Numbered from the stretch's first letter, positions 11,570 through 24,161 are shown. The stretch: 64,000 nucleotides of DNA from Berberis thunbergii (GCA_003290165.1 QNQO01000450.1:558001-622000); one strand, 5' to 3'. Notes: a model not told the origin generated them from the sequence alone. Translations and numbers: made by a program.

Positions 11570-11775
11570 AACCGGCGCTTCCAAAGCGCCATTAAAATGT
11601 AGATTTTTTACATATTTGTTAAGACAACCGACACTTTACACTAAGCGTCGTTAATCTTTTGGCGGCACAGCCTTTTGCCGGCACTTCTGAAAATGTCGTT
11701 AATGCTCTAAACCGGCACATTTATAGCTTTACCGGCGCTTTCAAAAATGCCGCTTAAAACAAATTTGTTGTAGTG
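11570..11775. repeat. Right subterminal repeats and terminus of Pack-CACTA 1
   Basis: Motifs CCGGCGCTT, CCGGCACTT and ACCGGCGCTTTC recur in inverse orientation to the left array. The terminus TTGTTGTAGTG ends at 11775. Confidence 0.8.
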
Positions 11776-13063
11776 TATTTTGACTTCGGTTGTGTTTGTA
11801 ATAAAAATCAATAATTAATTACTTATGTGGGTGGTTTGATAAAAACTTGGGTGGTAATAATATATGCTCCCTTTCAATAGAGACGACCAATGTTAGACTT
11901 CTTAGCAACATCACTTCTGCGGCAAATCCAGAGCTAATTTCAAAATTTTAAAATAGGCTTAAAGGAACCTTGTTTACTTGTTTTTACATGGCACAGTCAA
12001 TTCGATCAAGCACTCATCTAAGTATATTTCTAAATCCCAATATCCACGTATATAATCAGAGCATTTGGTTAGCCTAGGCTGGGTAGAGTCTAGGTGAACC
12101 TTGGAATATGAATATGGGTGAGTACGAGTGCAGAAGTCTTGAGATAAAGTGACAAAGGTGAACCTCGAAACTTTGCTACTATTTTATTTTTCTTTTTTCG
12201 TGAATTTGATGATGAGGTTCCTTTGACTCTGTGTGTGCGCGAGTAACCATTTTTTATGTAAATATTTGGGTGATGTTATTTCGTCTAGTTTTTCTTTAAA
12301 TGGTCTTATTATTCGTAGTGTTCAGTAGTCCTTCCAGCGAATCTCAAGACGAGATTTCTTTTGAGTTTTATATATTGTAATACTCGTATGTTTTCAACGA
12401 CAATAAAAAAATTTATGTACCTAAATTTTATTTGAATTTGTATTTAAAAAGGAAAAAATATTATTTCGTATGTCAAGACATATTTTTCAAAATTCGTACT
12501 TTTTCTTCGTTTGAATTTATGTACCTAACTTTCTTGCATTCACCTAACTTTCTTCCATTTAATGTATATATAATGTAACAACGATAAAATTTTCAAATAG
12601 ATGGTTCGGAAGCTAACTATTGCAACCTACATAGATGCTTGGATTATTTAAATACTAGCTGGGGTGAAAACTTATGCATTGTATTACTCTTTGCTCATGT
12701 TATTTGGCTTCAATGTCTTGCATATTTTTGCTTTTGTTTTCCTTTTGCAACTCTTTGTAATTCCTCAATTCTCACAGAAGTCATAACTGCAAAAAGAATA
12801 AGAATTGCCAGATTCTCTAGAGTGACCTTTGTCACTGTACTTGGAAGTGAATAAATGTGTCATCTTTTAATGACGAAATTACCCACATACACAATATATG
12901 AATTAATCACGCTTCACCCCAAAACTGAAGTGGCAGATTTCATGACAAATCATACTCAATTCCTCACAAGCCCCAATCTCATTAACAAGCCCATTACACT
13001 AAAATCAAGGAACGGTGCATCAAAAATCGAGAAACACTAAATCCCAATCAATTAAAAGAGCAA
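11776..13063. other. Rearranged LTR-element DNA left of the MITE
   Basis: Positions 11894-12023 repeat in direct orientation at 20248-20375. From about 12057 to 12420 the + strand carries the primer-site-proximal interior (CAGAGCATTTGGTTAGCCTA onward, and GAATCTCAAGACGAGATTTC) that occurs on the - strand at about 16690-17005. Just left of it, at 12035-12054, is text found on the + strand at 17035. There is thus an inversion breakpoint at about 12055. The rest (12420-13063) is AT-rich with no gene. Confidence 0.5.
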
Positions 13064-13240
13064 TGCTACACAGCCCGTTCGGTGACCTTTTTTGACAGCC
13101 TTCGAGGGCAAAAATACAATTTTGCCCCTCTCTTTAAAACACTTTTTGAGAAGGTGGTTAAAAAGGGGAACAAAATTGTCGTTTTGCCCCCCAAGGCTGT
13201 CAAAAAATGCCATCAAAGCGGGCCAGCTAGAAGTAGCAAA
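13064..13240. mobile_element. Foldback MITE of unknown superfamily
   Basis: The two halves are inverted repeats. TTTTTTGACAGCCTTCGAGG followed by GCAAAAATACAATTTTG on the left matches the complement of the right arm (CAAAATTGTCGTTTTGCC to GGCTGTCAAAAAATG). The outer ends, GCTAC and GTAGC, also pair. It interrupts the interior of the LTR-element array. Superfamily and target duplication were not resolved. Confidence 0.55.
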
Positions 13241-13362
13241 GTTTCAGGTTCGCTTTATCACTTTATCTCAAGATTTCTGCACTCGTACTCACCCATATCA
13301 ACATTTCGATGATCACCTAGACTCAACCCAGCCTAGGATAACCAAATGCTTTTATACCAAAC

Positions 13363-16300
13363 TGCACGACCTGATTTTCGAGAAAAACGAATCTCAATAT
13401 TCACTTAGGATTATCTGTTTCCCCAAAACTCAGGACGTGAAAATTTCAATAACATAAACATTTAGCAACAACACTAAGACAATTTAATAATTGAAACAAA
13501 CTAAATAAAAGCTCGAACCGAGAATCTTCTTGACTAGGTTCGACCCACTACAAAACTCCATTAGCACTGCCCACAAATTCTCTTACCTAAAAGGCTAATT
13601 GGTTACATTCCATGAGCAATGTAGCCAAGAAGCAAAAGCTTACTTCGGTTAGCAATTAAGTTGATATGTGTAATCTTCATTCCAAAATCAATAACTCCGC
13701 AAGTGATAAAATCAATTTAAACATAAACAATAAATAACTATTCAAACAGGTAGTTCCTCAAATAAGCAAATGTGTCATTTTAATATTACACTGTCGGGGT
13801 TGACCATGGCAAGTTTGACATGCAAAAATATTAGTGGACTTGTCATCCTGCATGAAAAATGTTACAAACAATACGAATATAATTTCTAAATAATTTGTAT
13901 TCGTTAATTAAAACAGTTGTCTTGAGCATATTATTTATTTTTATTTAAATTTGATTACTTAGACGATATTACATTCGCACCACTTCCATGCCAAACATTC
14001 ATGCCCGTATGCCTCTCTTATATAAAGGAGGACTTTTCTGTCATACATGCCTAAATGGGGATACATCACATACAAGCATGTATCACCAGTTACTCCTAAC
14101 TATATGAGTAACAAAAAGCCACTCTTGGGCTTTCAATGCACATAAGTCATGTCACATGTTTTACGGATAAATATAAAGCCTATTTTAGGCATTTCAAAAT
14201 CACACCCTTTTCGCAAGACCCAACTCAAAGGTTACTTAGTTTCTCTATAATAAAGGGGGCCCTCCTCCGCAAGACCCAACCCGAAGGTTACTTAGTTTCT
14301 TTATAAGAGAAGAAAAAACATAAATGCAAGATATGTGGTAATTCAAAGTGATACAATTCCAGCTAAATTAAAAAACATTTAAGGAATCACAGTTTACAAA
14401 TATCATTTATTAGATGTGGTAGTTCAAAATTTTCTCACCATGACACTTTGAAATTATAAATTAATCCACAACCGTATTCACCCACATTTTTGGGGCAACT
14501 AACATTTTCATATACAAACTTTCTGTAATAGATTAGAGATCAATAACCATTTAATACAAGAACTACATTATTTTCAGCAAAGCAATTTGCATGACAAAAA
14601 ATTTAAGTCATAAACATACAAATACACATTCGTAAGATAATGCAAATAAGCGAAACATTAAGCAAGCAAGCTCGGAAGAACTCCCACATTAAACAAATCA
14701 AAATAGTACAGTTCACATATTTGCAACAATTACACAACAAATAAAATAACCCCCATTCTCAAATATGCCTAACATCACATAATGCATTACCTGAAATGAA
14801 ACACATCACTTCCATACAAGCTTCATAAATCAAAGGAGTAAATTTTCATACATAAACCATCACAAATTCACAAACCCAACATCGGACCCTGAACTCGACA
14901 AATGATAACTTAATTAGAGATGAGATAACCCGACATTGATAAGGAACCTGATTTTGTAATCCGACACTGGTCGAGATATTAATTACAATTGATTGGTCGG
15001 TTTATGCACACCCCAAGGGTTTCCTACCACATGGTCTTCTTAATAGTCAACATGGATATTTCAGGCTGAGGGACACAGAGATGATGGAATACAAGAAAAC
15101 TGCATGTTTTAGTTAGATTCAAAGCAGATGGATAATTAGGCCCATGACATATAGAGTACACAAAAGTTGCTAGCTGGTTACTATGTTTTGCTAGTTAGGT
15201 TTCACAATACAATGACCATAATTTTCTATTGTGATAATAGGTGTTATTATTTATAGTGCATATTATCATAACAAGATGTTATTGTTACAATACAATATGA
15301 GTCAAGAGCAGTCGGACTTTTTCTTTTCCTTCTTCCGTCATCTTCATCTTAGGATTTTCTATCTCTTTAGTCAATATAAATTAGTGTTACTAGTCTGAGA
15401 CTGAACATTGGCAAATAATTTCTGGGATGAAGAAAAGTTATTTCTGAGAGACTTGGGAGATCAACTTCACTTGTCCAGAATAAAACCTAATTTGAAAGGG
15501 AACAAAAGATGAAGGAGCCGTAGGAAATGATAAAAATAAAGCCTAGAAAATATTGAATCTGGATAGGAACTTAGGAGCATGCGGATTATCACTTTAGCTT
15601 CATTCTGCATCCAACTTGTGCGTGGAATTTTCACTCTTCTACAAATAATGGAAATTATCCCACAGAATGCTAAAATGCTTCAATTTGATGCAAACCAACT
15701 GAAGATACAAAAAATTAAAACTAAAAATAAAATAAAGATAAGGAAACCACCAATTTGGTTTCCTCTTAATTTCTTTACCCAACATATTCGATATCATAAA
15801 ACCCCGCAATAACCTATTCATTTCGTATATGTACAAATACGAGAACCACATTGATTCATTCCTTCAACATAAAATTTGAAGGAAGACTAAATTGACAATT
15901 CATACTTACTTCATCCAAACACAAAACAATAAACAACCCATACAACGAAAACCAACTACGACTCAAAAATGAATAAGCCAATGCATAATTCTATAATTTC
16001 GAAGCAAACCCACAAACATCACAGACCATGGAGCAACAACAACACAAACAAATTTTAACTAAAAGAACAGAGGAGTTGAAAATGAACTCATTGTTTCTAA
16101 TCGCCATCGATTTCAAGCTTCTTTTGTCAACCTATGGTCGGAATGACGATGGTGAACCCCATTTTCTTCGCGTAGGGTTTGCGTTTTCCGTAACGAACTC
16201 AAATAAACTCTCTCTTTAACTTGTTTCAGTATGTTAAAATAAAAAGAGAATGAGAGGGAAGATAAAGGAAGTAGAAATGAATAGAGATGAGGAAGCTTGG

Positions 16301-16517
16301 CAGGTGGGGGCTGTTCAACACTCGGTCACAGCCGAGCTCGCCGCAGAAGAGGAAGAGAGGCACCCAAGGGAAGGGGGGATGGTTATTCACCCCACTGAAT
16401 TTTTGACGGCACCCAACCCTCTAACTTTACAAATACCTTTTTTAATTCTAATACTTTCACTCCAATTTAATTAATCCAAAAATTTGAATTTACTTAAGGA
16501 AATTTACAGACATTACA
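13363..16517 (-). repeat. LTR copy A of the LARD-like element
   Basis: It aligns along its length with 17005-20231. Shared landmarks include CGCAAGACCCAAC units, GAGATGAGATAACC, TTGTGATAATA and GGAAGCTTGGCAGGTGGGGG. In - sense it begins TGTAATGTCTGTAAATT. An internal tandem duplication (about 14212-14310) repeats a block holding AAGGTTACTTAGTTTCT, and it is present in the other LTR too. Copy differences are frequent, so the insertion looks old. Confidence 0.65.
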
Positions 16518-17004
16518 TTAAATACACCTTAAATGAAATCTTGTATGGAGATTCGGAAGGTAAGAAAGTTAAGTAAATTTTGGAAAATACGACTTGGCAA
16601 ACAAACTAAGATTATAAAATAAAAATTTTTAAATAAACTTTAGGCACATATATTTTTTTATTGTCATTGAAAAAGTACGGGTGTTACAATATATACAACT
16701 CAAAAGGAATCTCGTCCTGAGATTCGCTGAAAGGGCTAACTGAAAACTACAGATAGCAAAACTAAAAGGAAAACTAGACAGAATAATGTCACGTAAATAT
16801 TAATATAAAAAATAGGATTACTCGCGCAGACTCAAGTCTAAGGAATCTCCTCACTAAAATCCTGAAAAAAAAAATTACTAAAGTTTCATAGTTCAACCTT
16901 GTCACTTTATCTCATTATTTTCATACTCGAACTCACCATATCCACATATTGAAGATCACCTAGACTCTACCCAGCTAGGCTAACAAAATGCTCTAATACC
17001 AAAC
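16518..17004 (-). other. Short interior of the LARD-like element with primer binding site
   Basis: It holds a primer-site-like motif (complement of CTCTAATACCA at 16990-17000) and a short untranslatable interior with GAATCTCAGGACGAGATTCC. It also has a second LTR-start-like sequence, TGTAACACCCGTACTTTTTC, near 16690 in - sense. There is no open reading frame of note. Confidence 0.5.
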
Positions 17005-20000
17005 TATCACAACCCGATTTTTGAGAAAAATGAAATCCCAATATCCACGTAGGATTACCCATTTCCCCAAAACTCGAGACGTGAAAAATTTAATAACAAC
17101 ATAAACATTTAGCAACATCATTAAGACAATTTATTAATTTAAACAAACTAAATAAATGCTTTAACCAAGAATTTTCTTGAATAGGTTCGCCCCGCTACAA
17201 AACTCCATTAGCGTTGCCCGCAAATTCTCTAACCTGGATGACTAGTTGGCTATATTCCATGAGGAATGTATTCAATAATCAAAAACTCACTTGGGTAAGG
17301 TAAGCAATTAAGCTGGTATGAGTAATCTTTATTCCAAAATCAATAAATCCGCAAGTGATAAAATCAACTTAAACACCAACAATAAACAACCACTAAAACA
17401 GTTAGTTTCTCAAAGAGGCAAATGTGTAATTCTAATAAGTAAATATTTATTTACTTACACTGTAGGGGTTGACCATGGCAAGCCCGACCTGCAAAAATAT
17501 TAGTGGACTTGTCATCCTTCATGAAAATGGTTAGAAACAATATGAATATAATTTCTAAATAATTTGTATTCATTAATTAAAATAGTTCTCTTCGTACATT
17601 ATTTGACTTGAGTATATTATTCATTTTTATTTGAATTTGAACACTTAGACGATACCACATTCGTACCACCTCTGTGCTGAACATACATGCATATATGTAT
17701 CTCTCATATAAAGGAGATATTCTCCGTCATTCATGCCTAAGTGGGACACATCACATACATGCATGCATCACAGGAAACTCCTAACTGTATGAGTAACAAA
17801 AAACCACTATTGGGCTATCAATGCGCATAAGTCACGTCACATTTTTTTATGGATAAATATCAAGCCTATTTAGGCATTTAAAACCACATCTTTTCCGCAA
17901 GACCCAACCCGAAGGTTACTAAGTTTCTCTATAAGAAATGTGGGTCCTCCTCCGCAAGATCCAACCCGAAGGTTACTTAGTTTCTCTATATGAGAATGAA
18001 AAACATAAATACAAGATATGTGGTAGTTCTAAGATATACAATTTCAACTGAATTAAAAAATGAATAAAATTAAGGAATCACATTTTATAAATATCATTTA
18101 TTTGATATCTCAAAATTTTCTCACCATGACACTTTGTCATTTAAAATTAATCCACAACCATATCCACCCACATTTTTTGGGCAACTAACATTTTCACATA
18201 CAAACTTATGTAACAAAGTGGAGATCAACAACCATTTAATACAAGAACTACATTATTTTCATCAAAACAATTTTCATGACAAACAAATTTACGTCATAAA
18301 CATACAAATACACATTCGTAAAATATTGCAAATACGCAAAGCATTAACCAAACAAGTTAGGAAGAACTCCCACATTAAACAAATCAAAATAGTACAGTTC
18401 ACATATTTGCCACACAAAACACAAATAAGACAACCTTGTTCTCAAACATGGCTAAAATCACATAAAAGATTACCTGAAATGAAACACATCATTTCCATGC
18501 TAGCCTCATAAATCGTGTAAAATTTCATACATAAACCATTACAAAGACACAAACCCAACATCTGACCCTGAACTCGACAAATGGTAACTTAATTAGAGAT
18601 GAGATAACCCCGTCATTGATAGGGAGCCTGATCTTGTTATGCGACACTGATTGAGATATTAATTACAATTGATTGGTAGGTTCATGGACACCCCAGGGGT
18701 TCCCTACCACAATGCCTTCTTAATGGTCAACACGGATCAGAGACGATGGCATATAAGGAAACTGCTTGTTTAGATAGATTCAAAGCAGAGGGATAATTAG
18801 GCCCATGACATATAGAGTACACAAAAGTGCTAGCTGGTAACTATGCTTTGCTAGTTAGGTTTCACAATACAATTCCCACAATTTTCTATTGTGATAATAT
18901 GTGTTATTATTTATACTGCATATTATCATAACATGATGTTATTGTTACAATACAATACAAATCAAGAGCAAACGAACTTTTTCTTTTCCTCTTTCCGTCA
19001 TCTTCATCTTATGATTTTCTATCTCTTTAGTCAATATAAATTAGTGTTACCAGTCTGAGACTGAACATAGGCAATTAATTTCTAGGATGAAGAAAAGTTA
19101 TTTCTGAGAGACTTGGGAAATGAACTTCACTTGTCCAGAATAAAACCTAATTTGAAGGGGGGACAAAAGATAAAGGAACCATAGGAAAGGATAAGAGCAA
19201 AGCATGGAAGACATTGAATCAAGATATGAAGATAGGAACATGCGGATTATCACTTTAGCTTCATTTTGCTTCCAACTTGCGCGTGGGATTTTCACTCTTC
19301 TACAAATAATGGAAATTATCCTACAGAATGCTAAAATGCTTCAATTTGATGCAAATCAGTTGAAGATACAAAAATAAATAATAATAATAAAGAAACCACT
19401 AAACTAGTTTCCACTTAATTTCTTTACCCAACATATTTGATATCATACCCCCGCAATAGCCTATTCATTTCCTATATGTATAGATACGATAACCACATTG
19501 ATTCATTAATTCAACATAAACTTTGAAGGAAGATTAGATTGACAATTCATACTTACTTCATCCAAACACCATACAAGCAAACAACCCATACAACGAAAAC
19601 CAACACAACTCAAAAGTGAATAAACCAACACATAATTCCGTAGTTTCGAAGCAATCCAGCAAACATCACATACCATGGAGCAGGACAACACAAACAAATT
19701 TTAAATAAAAGTACAATTTGAAGAGGAAATAAAAATGAACTCACCGTTTCTAATCGCCATAGATTTCAAGCTTCTTTTGTCAACCAATGTCGGATTGACG
19801 AATGTGAACCCCGTTTTCCTCGCTCAGGGTTTGCGTTTGTCGCCATGAACTCAAATAAACTCTCTCTCTAACTTGTTTCATGCGCTAAAATAAAAACACA
19901 ACGAGAGGGAACATAAAGGAAATAGAAATGAAGAGAGATGAGGAAGCTTGGCAGGTGGGGGCTGCTCAATGCTTGGTCACAGCCGAGCTCGCCACAGAAG

Positions 20001-20231
20001 AGGAAGAGTAACACGCAGGAGTAGGGGAGAAAAAAAAAATGGGAAAGACAAAAGAAGATTTTTCTTTTATATTGTGGGTGGCTATTCGCCCCCACTTAAT
20101 TTTTGACGGCACCCCACCCTCTAACTTCACAAATACCTTTTTTTTTAAATTCAAATACTTTCACTCCAATTTAATTAATCTAAAATTTTGAAATTACATA
20201 ACTTTACCTAAAGAAATTTACGGGCGTTATA
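17005..20231 (-). repeat. LTR copy B of the LARD-like element
   Basis: This is the partner of copy A. In - sense it starts TATAACGCCCGTAAATTTC and ends CGGGTTGTGATA, immediately before the primer-site-like sequence at 16990-17000. The CGCAAGACCCAAC tandem unit recurs at about 17898 and 17950. Beyond its start, 20248-20375 repeats 11894-12023. Confidence 0.65.
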
Positions 20232-20375
20232 ATAAGCTAACTGTAAATTTCTTAGCAACATCACTTTTAAGGAAATCCAAAGCCAATTTTTCATTTTTAA
20301 AATGGACTTAATGGAACCTTATTTACTTGTTCTTACATGACCCCATCAATTCGATCAGGCACTCGCCTAGTGATC

Positions 20376-21974
20376 CCTATTTTGTAGCACATTTGGTCGT
20401 CACCGTGGGTGTGTGGCTGCCTTGCTACAAATATCTAATGGTCAATGAATGCTTCCAAAGATTTTATAGGTTCTTAGGATTTCCATAGGAGAAGCAATTA
20501 GCTAAATATTCTAAAGAGTATTTCCCACAAAACAACTTAGCAAGTCTATATATTATTAGTATCAAGTAATAAATTCTATCATTGAACATCGTAGGTAGCT
20601 TATTGAACCTAACCAATGTACAATGACAATTAAATTTTGCTATAGAAAAATATGACTATTTTGATTAGTATTCCATTTATGTGTATGCATAAAATATTCC
20701 TAATGCACATTTGGTCGTCACCGTGTGTGTGGCTGCCTTGCTACCACCATTTTACACCGATCGACACCTAATCTGCATAGGTACAATATACAAATATCTA
20801 AAGGTGAGCGTGCCGCCGTGGGTATAGAACCCAAGACATGAGGTTAAACCACCACAACCTTACCCATCCAACCAGGCTACCATTGACATGATAAGAGTTC
20901 TTTGGAGTAGGGGATGGACCTCTTTGTCTGTGTAACCTCCCAAGGAAAGGCTTGCTTCCAATCAATGCCACTGCCACCAAGTTCATGGAAGTCTTCTAGC
21001 TATCAAATCATTTGGAGGAGATCAATTGGGGGATTTTGCAAGTCTTCAAGCATCCTTGGGCCAATTAGCACTGTGGTGGACTTCACCCCTAGCCTATGTT
21101 AGTCTTATTCCAATTATTTCCCTACATAACCCCTGTAGCTCACTGGTTTCAGGACAAGTTTAAACTATAGACAACGAGTAACAAATTTGAAACCAATTTT
21201 TTTTTATTGAATTAGTTGGTTACTCCGGTAGACTCCCTATTTACTTCATTTACTCTTGAAATAATATTTAAGAACACGCTTCCTTCAGCAAGGGGAAAAA
21301 TCCCTTAAAGAAACAATTTCTGATGTTTATTTATTCATTGTGCTAGAACTGGCCAAAGGCCTTCAAGTAGAAGAAAAACCTTCATTTATTGCACATTTCC
21401 AGTTTTCCTACAGATAACTTTGGTATCCACTCTGCCCATGTGTATCCTTTTGCCTGGTGTGCAACGGTGAAGGGCTAGCATGGTGTGCTGGTGTGAAGGA
21501 ATCCAGCTCCTATAGCCCAATTTACTGCTTAGCAATAACTCAACATATATTTTCTGATGAGATGAGAACTATTATCTCCTCAAAGTTATTTTATGTAACA
21601 ACAGTCCACAGTGTGCAATATGTATTTTTCGAGTGATCCTTCTCCTTCCAGGGTGTCTGGAGAATTATTTTCTTGAAAGAGGGCTCTGTAAAACTCATCC
21701 TTCCCCATGTTGGTGAGTAGGATTAGATTCTCAGAAATTTAAGCCACTTAAGACATAGATGAGAGATTTTTTGCTGTCTATGCCATACGCCATTTATGTT
21801 GTGAAAAAATATGAGATTGCATAGACTGTATAATGAGAACAGTAAAAGAAAATTGGGTGCTGAGGCAAAGTAAAATTCGATGGAAGTCAAACAGTTCTTT
21901 GAAGTATGAGACTTGTATGTTCAGATCCAACATATTAAGATATGCAGGTGGGGCGCTCCTCCATCGGGGTGGTA
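20376..21974. other. Degenerate intergenic DNA
   Basis: A segment of about 45 bp, CACATTTGGTCGTCACCGTG plus GTGTGGCTGCCTTGCTAC, occurs twice (about 20388 and 20706). No other gene or repeat was recognised. Confidence 0.4.
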
Positions 21975-22135
21975 AGACTTAATGTGACTTGTTTCAGGAA
22001 TGATGGTGGAGGTATAGGAAGTATTATAAGAGATTCTAAAGAAAAAGCTATTATGATGCATAATGGAAGACCGGATCTGATTTTTTTCTTGTAGAGTAGT
22101 GCCTATGCAATCAGATTCCATATTGGTAAATAACA
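21975..22135 (+). pseudogene. Possible RNase H-type domain remnant (LINE-like)
   Basis: Open text RLNVTCFRNDGGGIGSIIRD followed by SKEKA, and further on MQSDSILVNN, resembles the plant RNase H-like domain found at the end of LINE polyproteins (pattern L-N-x-D...G-G-I-G-x-x-I-R-D-S...S-D-S). The first catalytic aspartate position appears as T. It is short, interrupted by a stop, and without a recognisable reverse transcriptase nearby, so this is a tentative call. Confidence 0.4.
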
Positions 22136-22743
22136 GAACATTATACTCGGGAAAGTCTCAAATTTGGAAATGTTAGGATCTTCTTGTCAGAATCATGGAA
22201 AAGCAATCTCAGCATAAGTGATGTATTCCTGTGTTCACACCAGTAGATCGTATGTATTTATGTATATAAGATAATATAACTCATCAACCAGCAAGCTAAT
22301 TAGATGACTAACATGATTCTAAATAAGGTATTACTTTTCAAGTCACTTATGCTCCCAAATAATACTCTTACCATTACCAACTATCGAAAGACACCACCCC
22401 TGTTTAAGCTCATTTGCGACACAGACCATGCCACACAAAAGTGCACCATTTTTTCGAGAAACCTGCTGCCATGCAAATTGAGTTTCTGAATGATTCCAAG
22501 AATTCAGTTGTCATTCATGTTTCATGGTCAAGGTTTAGAAGATCAAGGTCTTCTTTTTAATGAACGAACAGGGTTTTTAATGGATGCCAAAAACAAATGT
22601 CGTTGGGATGGTTGAAAACCTTGATTTATGTTACCAGTTGAGCTGGTAACAGTTGGCGTAATCGGGAAACTGTTTGAACAAAACTTTTCTTGCATGTATG
22701 AAATGTGGGTGTTCATATTCTGGTCTAATATGTATTATTATTA
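22136..22743. other. Unannotated spacer
   Basis: AT-rich. It contains a small perfect hairpin, GTTACCAG-TTGA-CTGGTAAC-like, at about 22634-22654, and nothing else that was recognised. Confidence 0.4.
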
Positions 22744-22886
22744 TTTTTTTGAAGGTGAGCTGGGTTTTTAAGGATCCCATAACCTATCAACTGGGCGACT
22801 TATAGGTTAACACTCCTGGGATTCAAAGCTAGGACGTGGGGGACAAACCCACACAGCCCTAACCACTAGGCCATAACACCATTGGC
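22744..22886 (-). mobile_element. tRNA-derived SINE, copy 1
   Basis: The - strand starts GCCAATGGTGTTATGGCCTA with an A-box-like TGGCCTAGTGGTTAGG and a B-box-like CTTTGAATCCC. It continues to GATAGGTTATGGGATCC and ends in an A-rich tail (T-run at 22744-22750). The same sequence occurs at 39646-39825 (-) and 46833-46986 (+). It is therefore a dispersed Pol III-type SINE family. Confidence 0.75.
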
Positions 22887-23138
22887 TATTATATATTATT
22901 ATTATTATTATTATTGAAGAATTACGGGACAGTGTCGTTGAAAGGCTGGAAAAAAGCTCGGGCCCGCTTACCAGGCCAGGCAAGGAGAATAAAAGAAAGG
23001 ATCTTTCGCATGTTTCGGTCCTCTTTCCCATTACTTAGAAAAAGTGAGCCACCGGTTCAGGTGGAATCATCAAAGATTTGATCTTTTTGAACTCTGTCTC
23101 TAACTCACTAGAGGCTTGGGAAACAAAGAGAAGATGTG

Positions 23139-23243
23139 CAATGCTTGGTTACAATTCCGAATTCGTTATTATATGTTTGCTCTAGTTTTTGTTGTTTTTG
23201 ATGTTGAAACAATTTTCTTTATCCATGGGCGATGAGTTTCGAC
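23139..23243 (+). pseudogene. ndhC: Plastid ndhC fragment
   Basis: Reads [20 protein letters not shown] then VETIF, the conserved C-terminal half of NdhC (plastid NAD(P)H dehydrogenase subunit 3). It matches the plastid form rather than mitochondrial Nad3 ([12 protein letters not shown] block). A frame break follows just before the normally conserved PWAMSFD. Confidence 0.75.
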
Positions 23244-23360
23244 GTAAGGATCACCGAAGTAATGTTTAAACCCAATGATTCAAAACAAAGATAAAGGATC
23301 TCGTAACAAGAAAATTAGGGAGGCAAAGTACCATTGAGTTCTTACGCGACTTGTTTTTTG

Positions 23361-23508
23361 GTACAAGTAGCTACGGGGTTTGCCATGACTTTTTACTATC
23401 GTCCAACCGTTACCGAGGCTTTTACCTTGGTTCAATACATAATGACTAAAAGCTAACTTTTGGTTGGTTAATCCGATCAGTTCATCGATGGTCAGCAAGT
23501 ATGATGGT
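23361..23508 (+). pseudogene. petB: Plastid petB (cytochrome b6) fragment
   Basis: Translates to [19 protein letters not shown] then VQYIMT. After a small frame disturbance the DNA encodes the remnants of [17 protein letters not shown]. This is the first transmembrane part of cytochrome b6, with the heme-ligand histidine region. It is non-functional. Confidence 0.8.
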
Positions 23509-24049
23509 TTCATTTCATATTTTGATTCGGGAAATTGCGAATCGAATAGGGTTTAAGAGATGAGAGAATTAAGGATAGCTACTAGAAAGACTACCAAACT
23601 TGTGTGTTATTAATAAATACAACCCCTCTTGCGCACTACATTAGTATTCCGCGAATTTGACTAACATAACAAATGGTTCACAATGTCTCTCTTCTCTGCG
23701 AATCTTTTTTGTCGTTATCGCATTTATAGGGAAGAGATTAAAAACCGGGGAAAGTATACAAAAAAGACAGTTCCTTTCTATTGTATTAGTTAGTGATCCC
23801 AGCTCGGTGACTCCTTTCTTCCATGATGAATTGTTGGCACCAGTCCTACATTTTTCTTTGCGAACCGGGGAGAAAGGGGGCCCAAAAATTCTTTCACAAA
23901 ATAATCCATGCCTTTTCCGGTTTATTGCTTTTGTAATGAAAAGTATAGGCTTTTGTCACCTCTCCAATCATCTTTCCATTAGGTAGGATTTTGTTTCCCC
24001 AAGCACTTATTTGTTGAGGAGAAATTGCGCGAGGCGTAGAAGGTTTTGA

Positions 24050-24161
24050 TCCTTTTGTTCCGGGAGGCATAGTCTCTCATCATATTGCAGGCAGGGACAT
24101 TGGGCATATTAGCAGGCCTATTTCATCTTAGTGTTCGTCCGCCCCAATGCCTATACAAAGG
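24050..24161 (+). pseudogene. psbB: Plastid psbB (CP47) fragment
   Basis: Reads [12 protein letters not shown]. After a frame slip in the GCAGGCAGGGAC stretch it reads [19 protein letters not shown], a characteristic CP47 segment of photosystem II. It joins directly to rpl14 sequence at 24162. Confidence 0.8.

Larger units (their letters stand above)
1000..11775 (+). mobile_element. CACTA transposon carrying host gene fragments (Pack-CACTA 1)
   Basis: The right terminus is CAAATTTGTTGTAGTG, the complement of a canonical CACTACAACAAATTTG end, followed by TAT. The left terminus at about 1000 (CCTACTGATG) is decayed, but it is followed by the same order of GTTTT, GCGGC-like and AAGCGCCGGT motifs, inverted relative to the right end. 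Candidate 3-bp target duplications are CAT (997-999) and TAT (11776-11778), one mismatch apart. AAGCGCCGGT-type subterminal repeats occur at both ends. No TNPD/TNPA-like transposase was recognised. The interior holds PRT6 and Argonaute exons and a probable transporter exon, all on the + strand. The left boundary is the weaker one. Confidence 0.75.
13241..20231 (-). mobile_element. Non-autonomous LTR retrotransposon array with giant LTRs (LARD-like)
   Basis: Two direct copies of about 3.2 kb (13363-16517 and 17005-20231) flank a 487-bp interior (16518-17004). On the - strand the interior begins with TTGGTATTAGAGC, a degenerate initiator-Met-tRNA primer site (canonical TGGTATCAGAGC), directly after the upstream LTR end. 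No gag or pol coding sequence was found. The sequence left of the second LTR (13241-13362) again matches the primer-site region. The structure is therefore LTR-interior-LTR-partial interior, a tandem arrangement typical of unequal recombination. Confidence 0.65.

Noticed and set aside
12639..13040. Two consecutive open frames on the + strand
   Set aside because: Low-complexity hydrophobic or random composition within LTR-element debris, with no motif and no splice context.
22634..22654. Small hairpin (8-bp stem) as a possible structured RNA
   Set aside because: Stem is short and isolated, with no promoter or conserved context visible.
23657..23986. Open frame of 109 codons in the plastid-derived block
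   Set aside because: Lies between petB and psbB fragments. No protein family recognised; probably organellar non-coding DNA.
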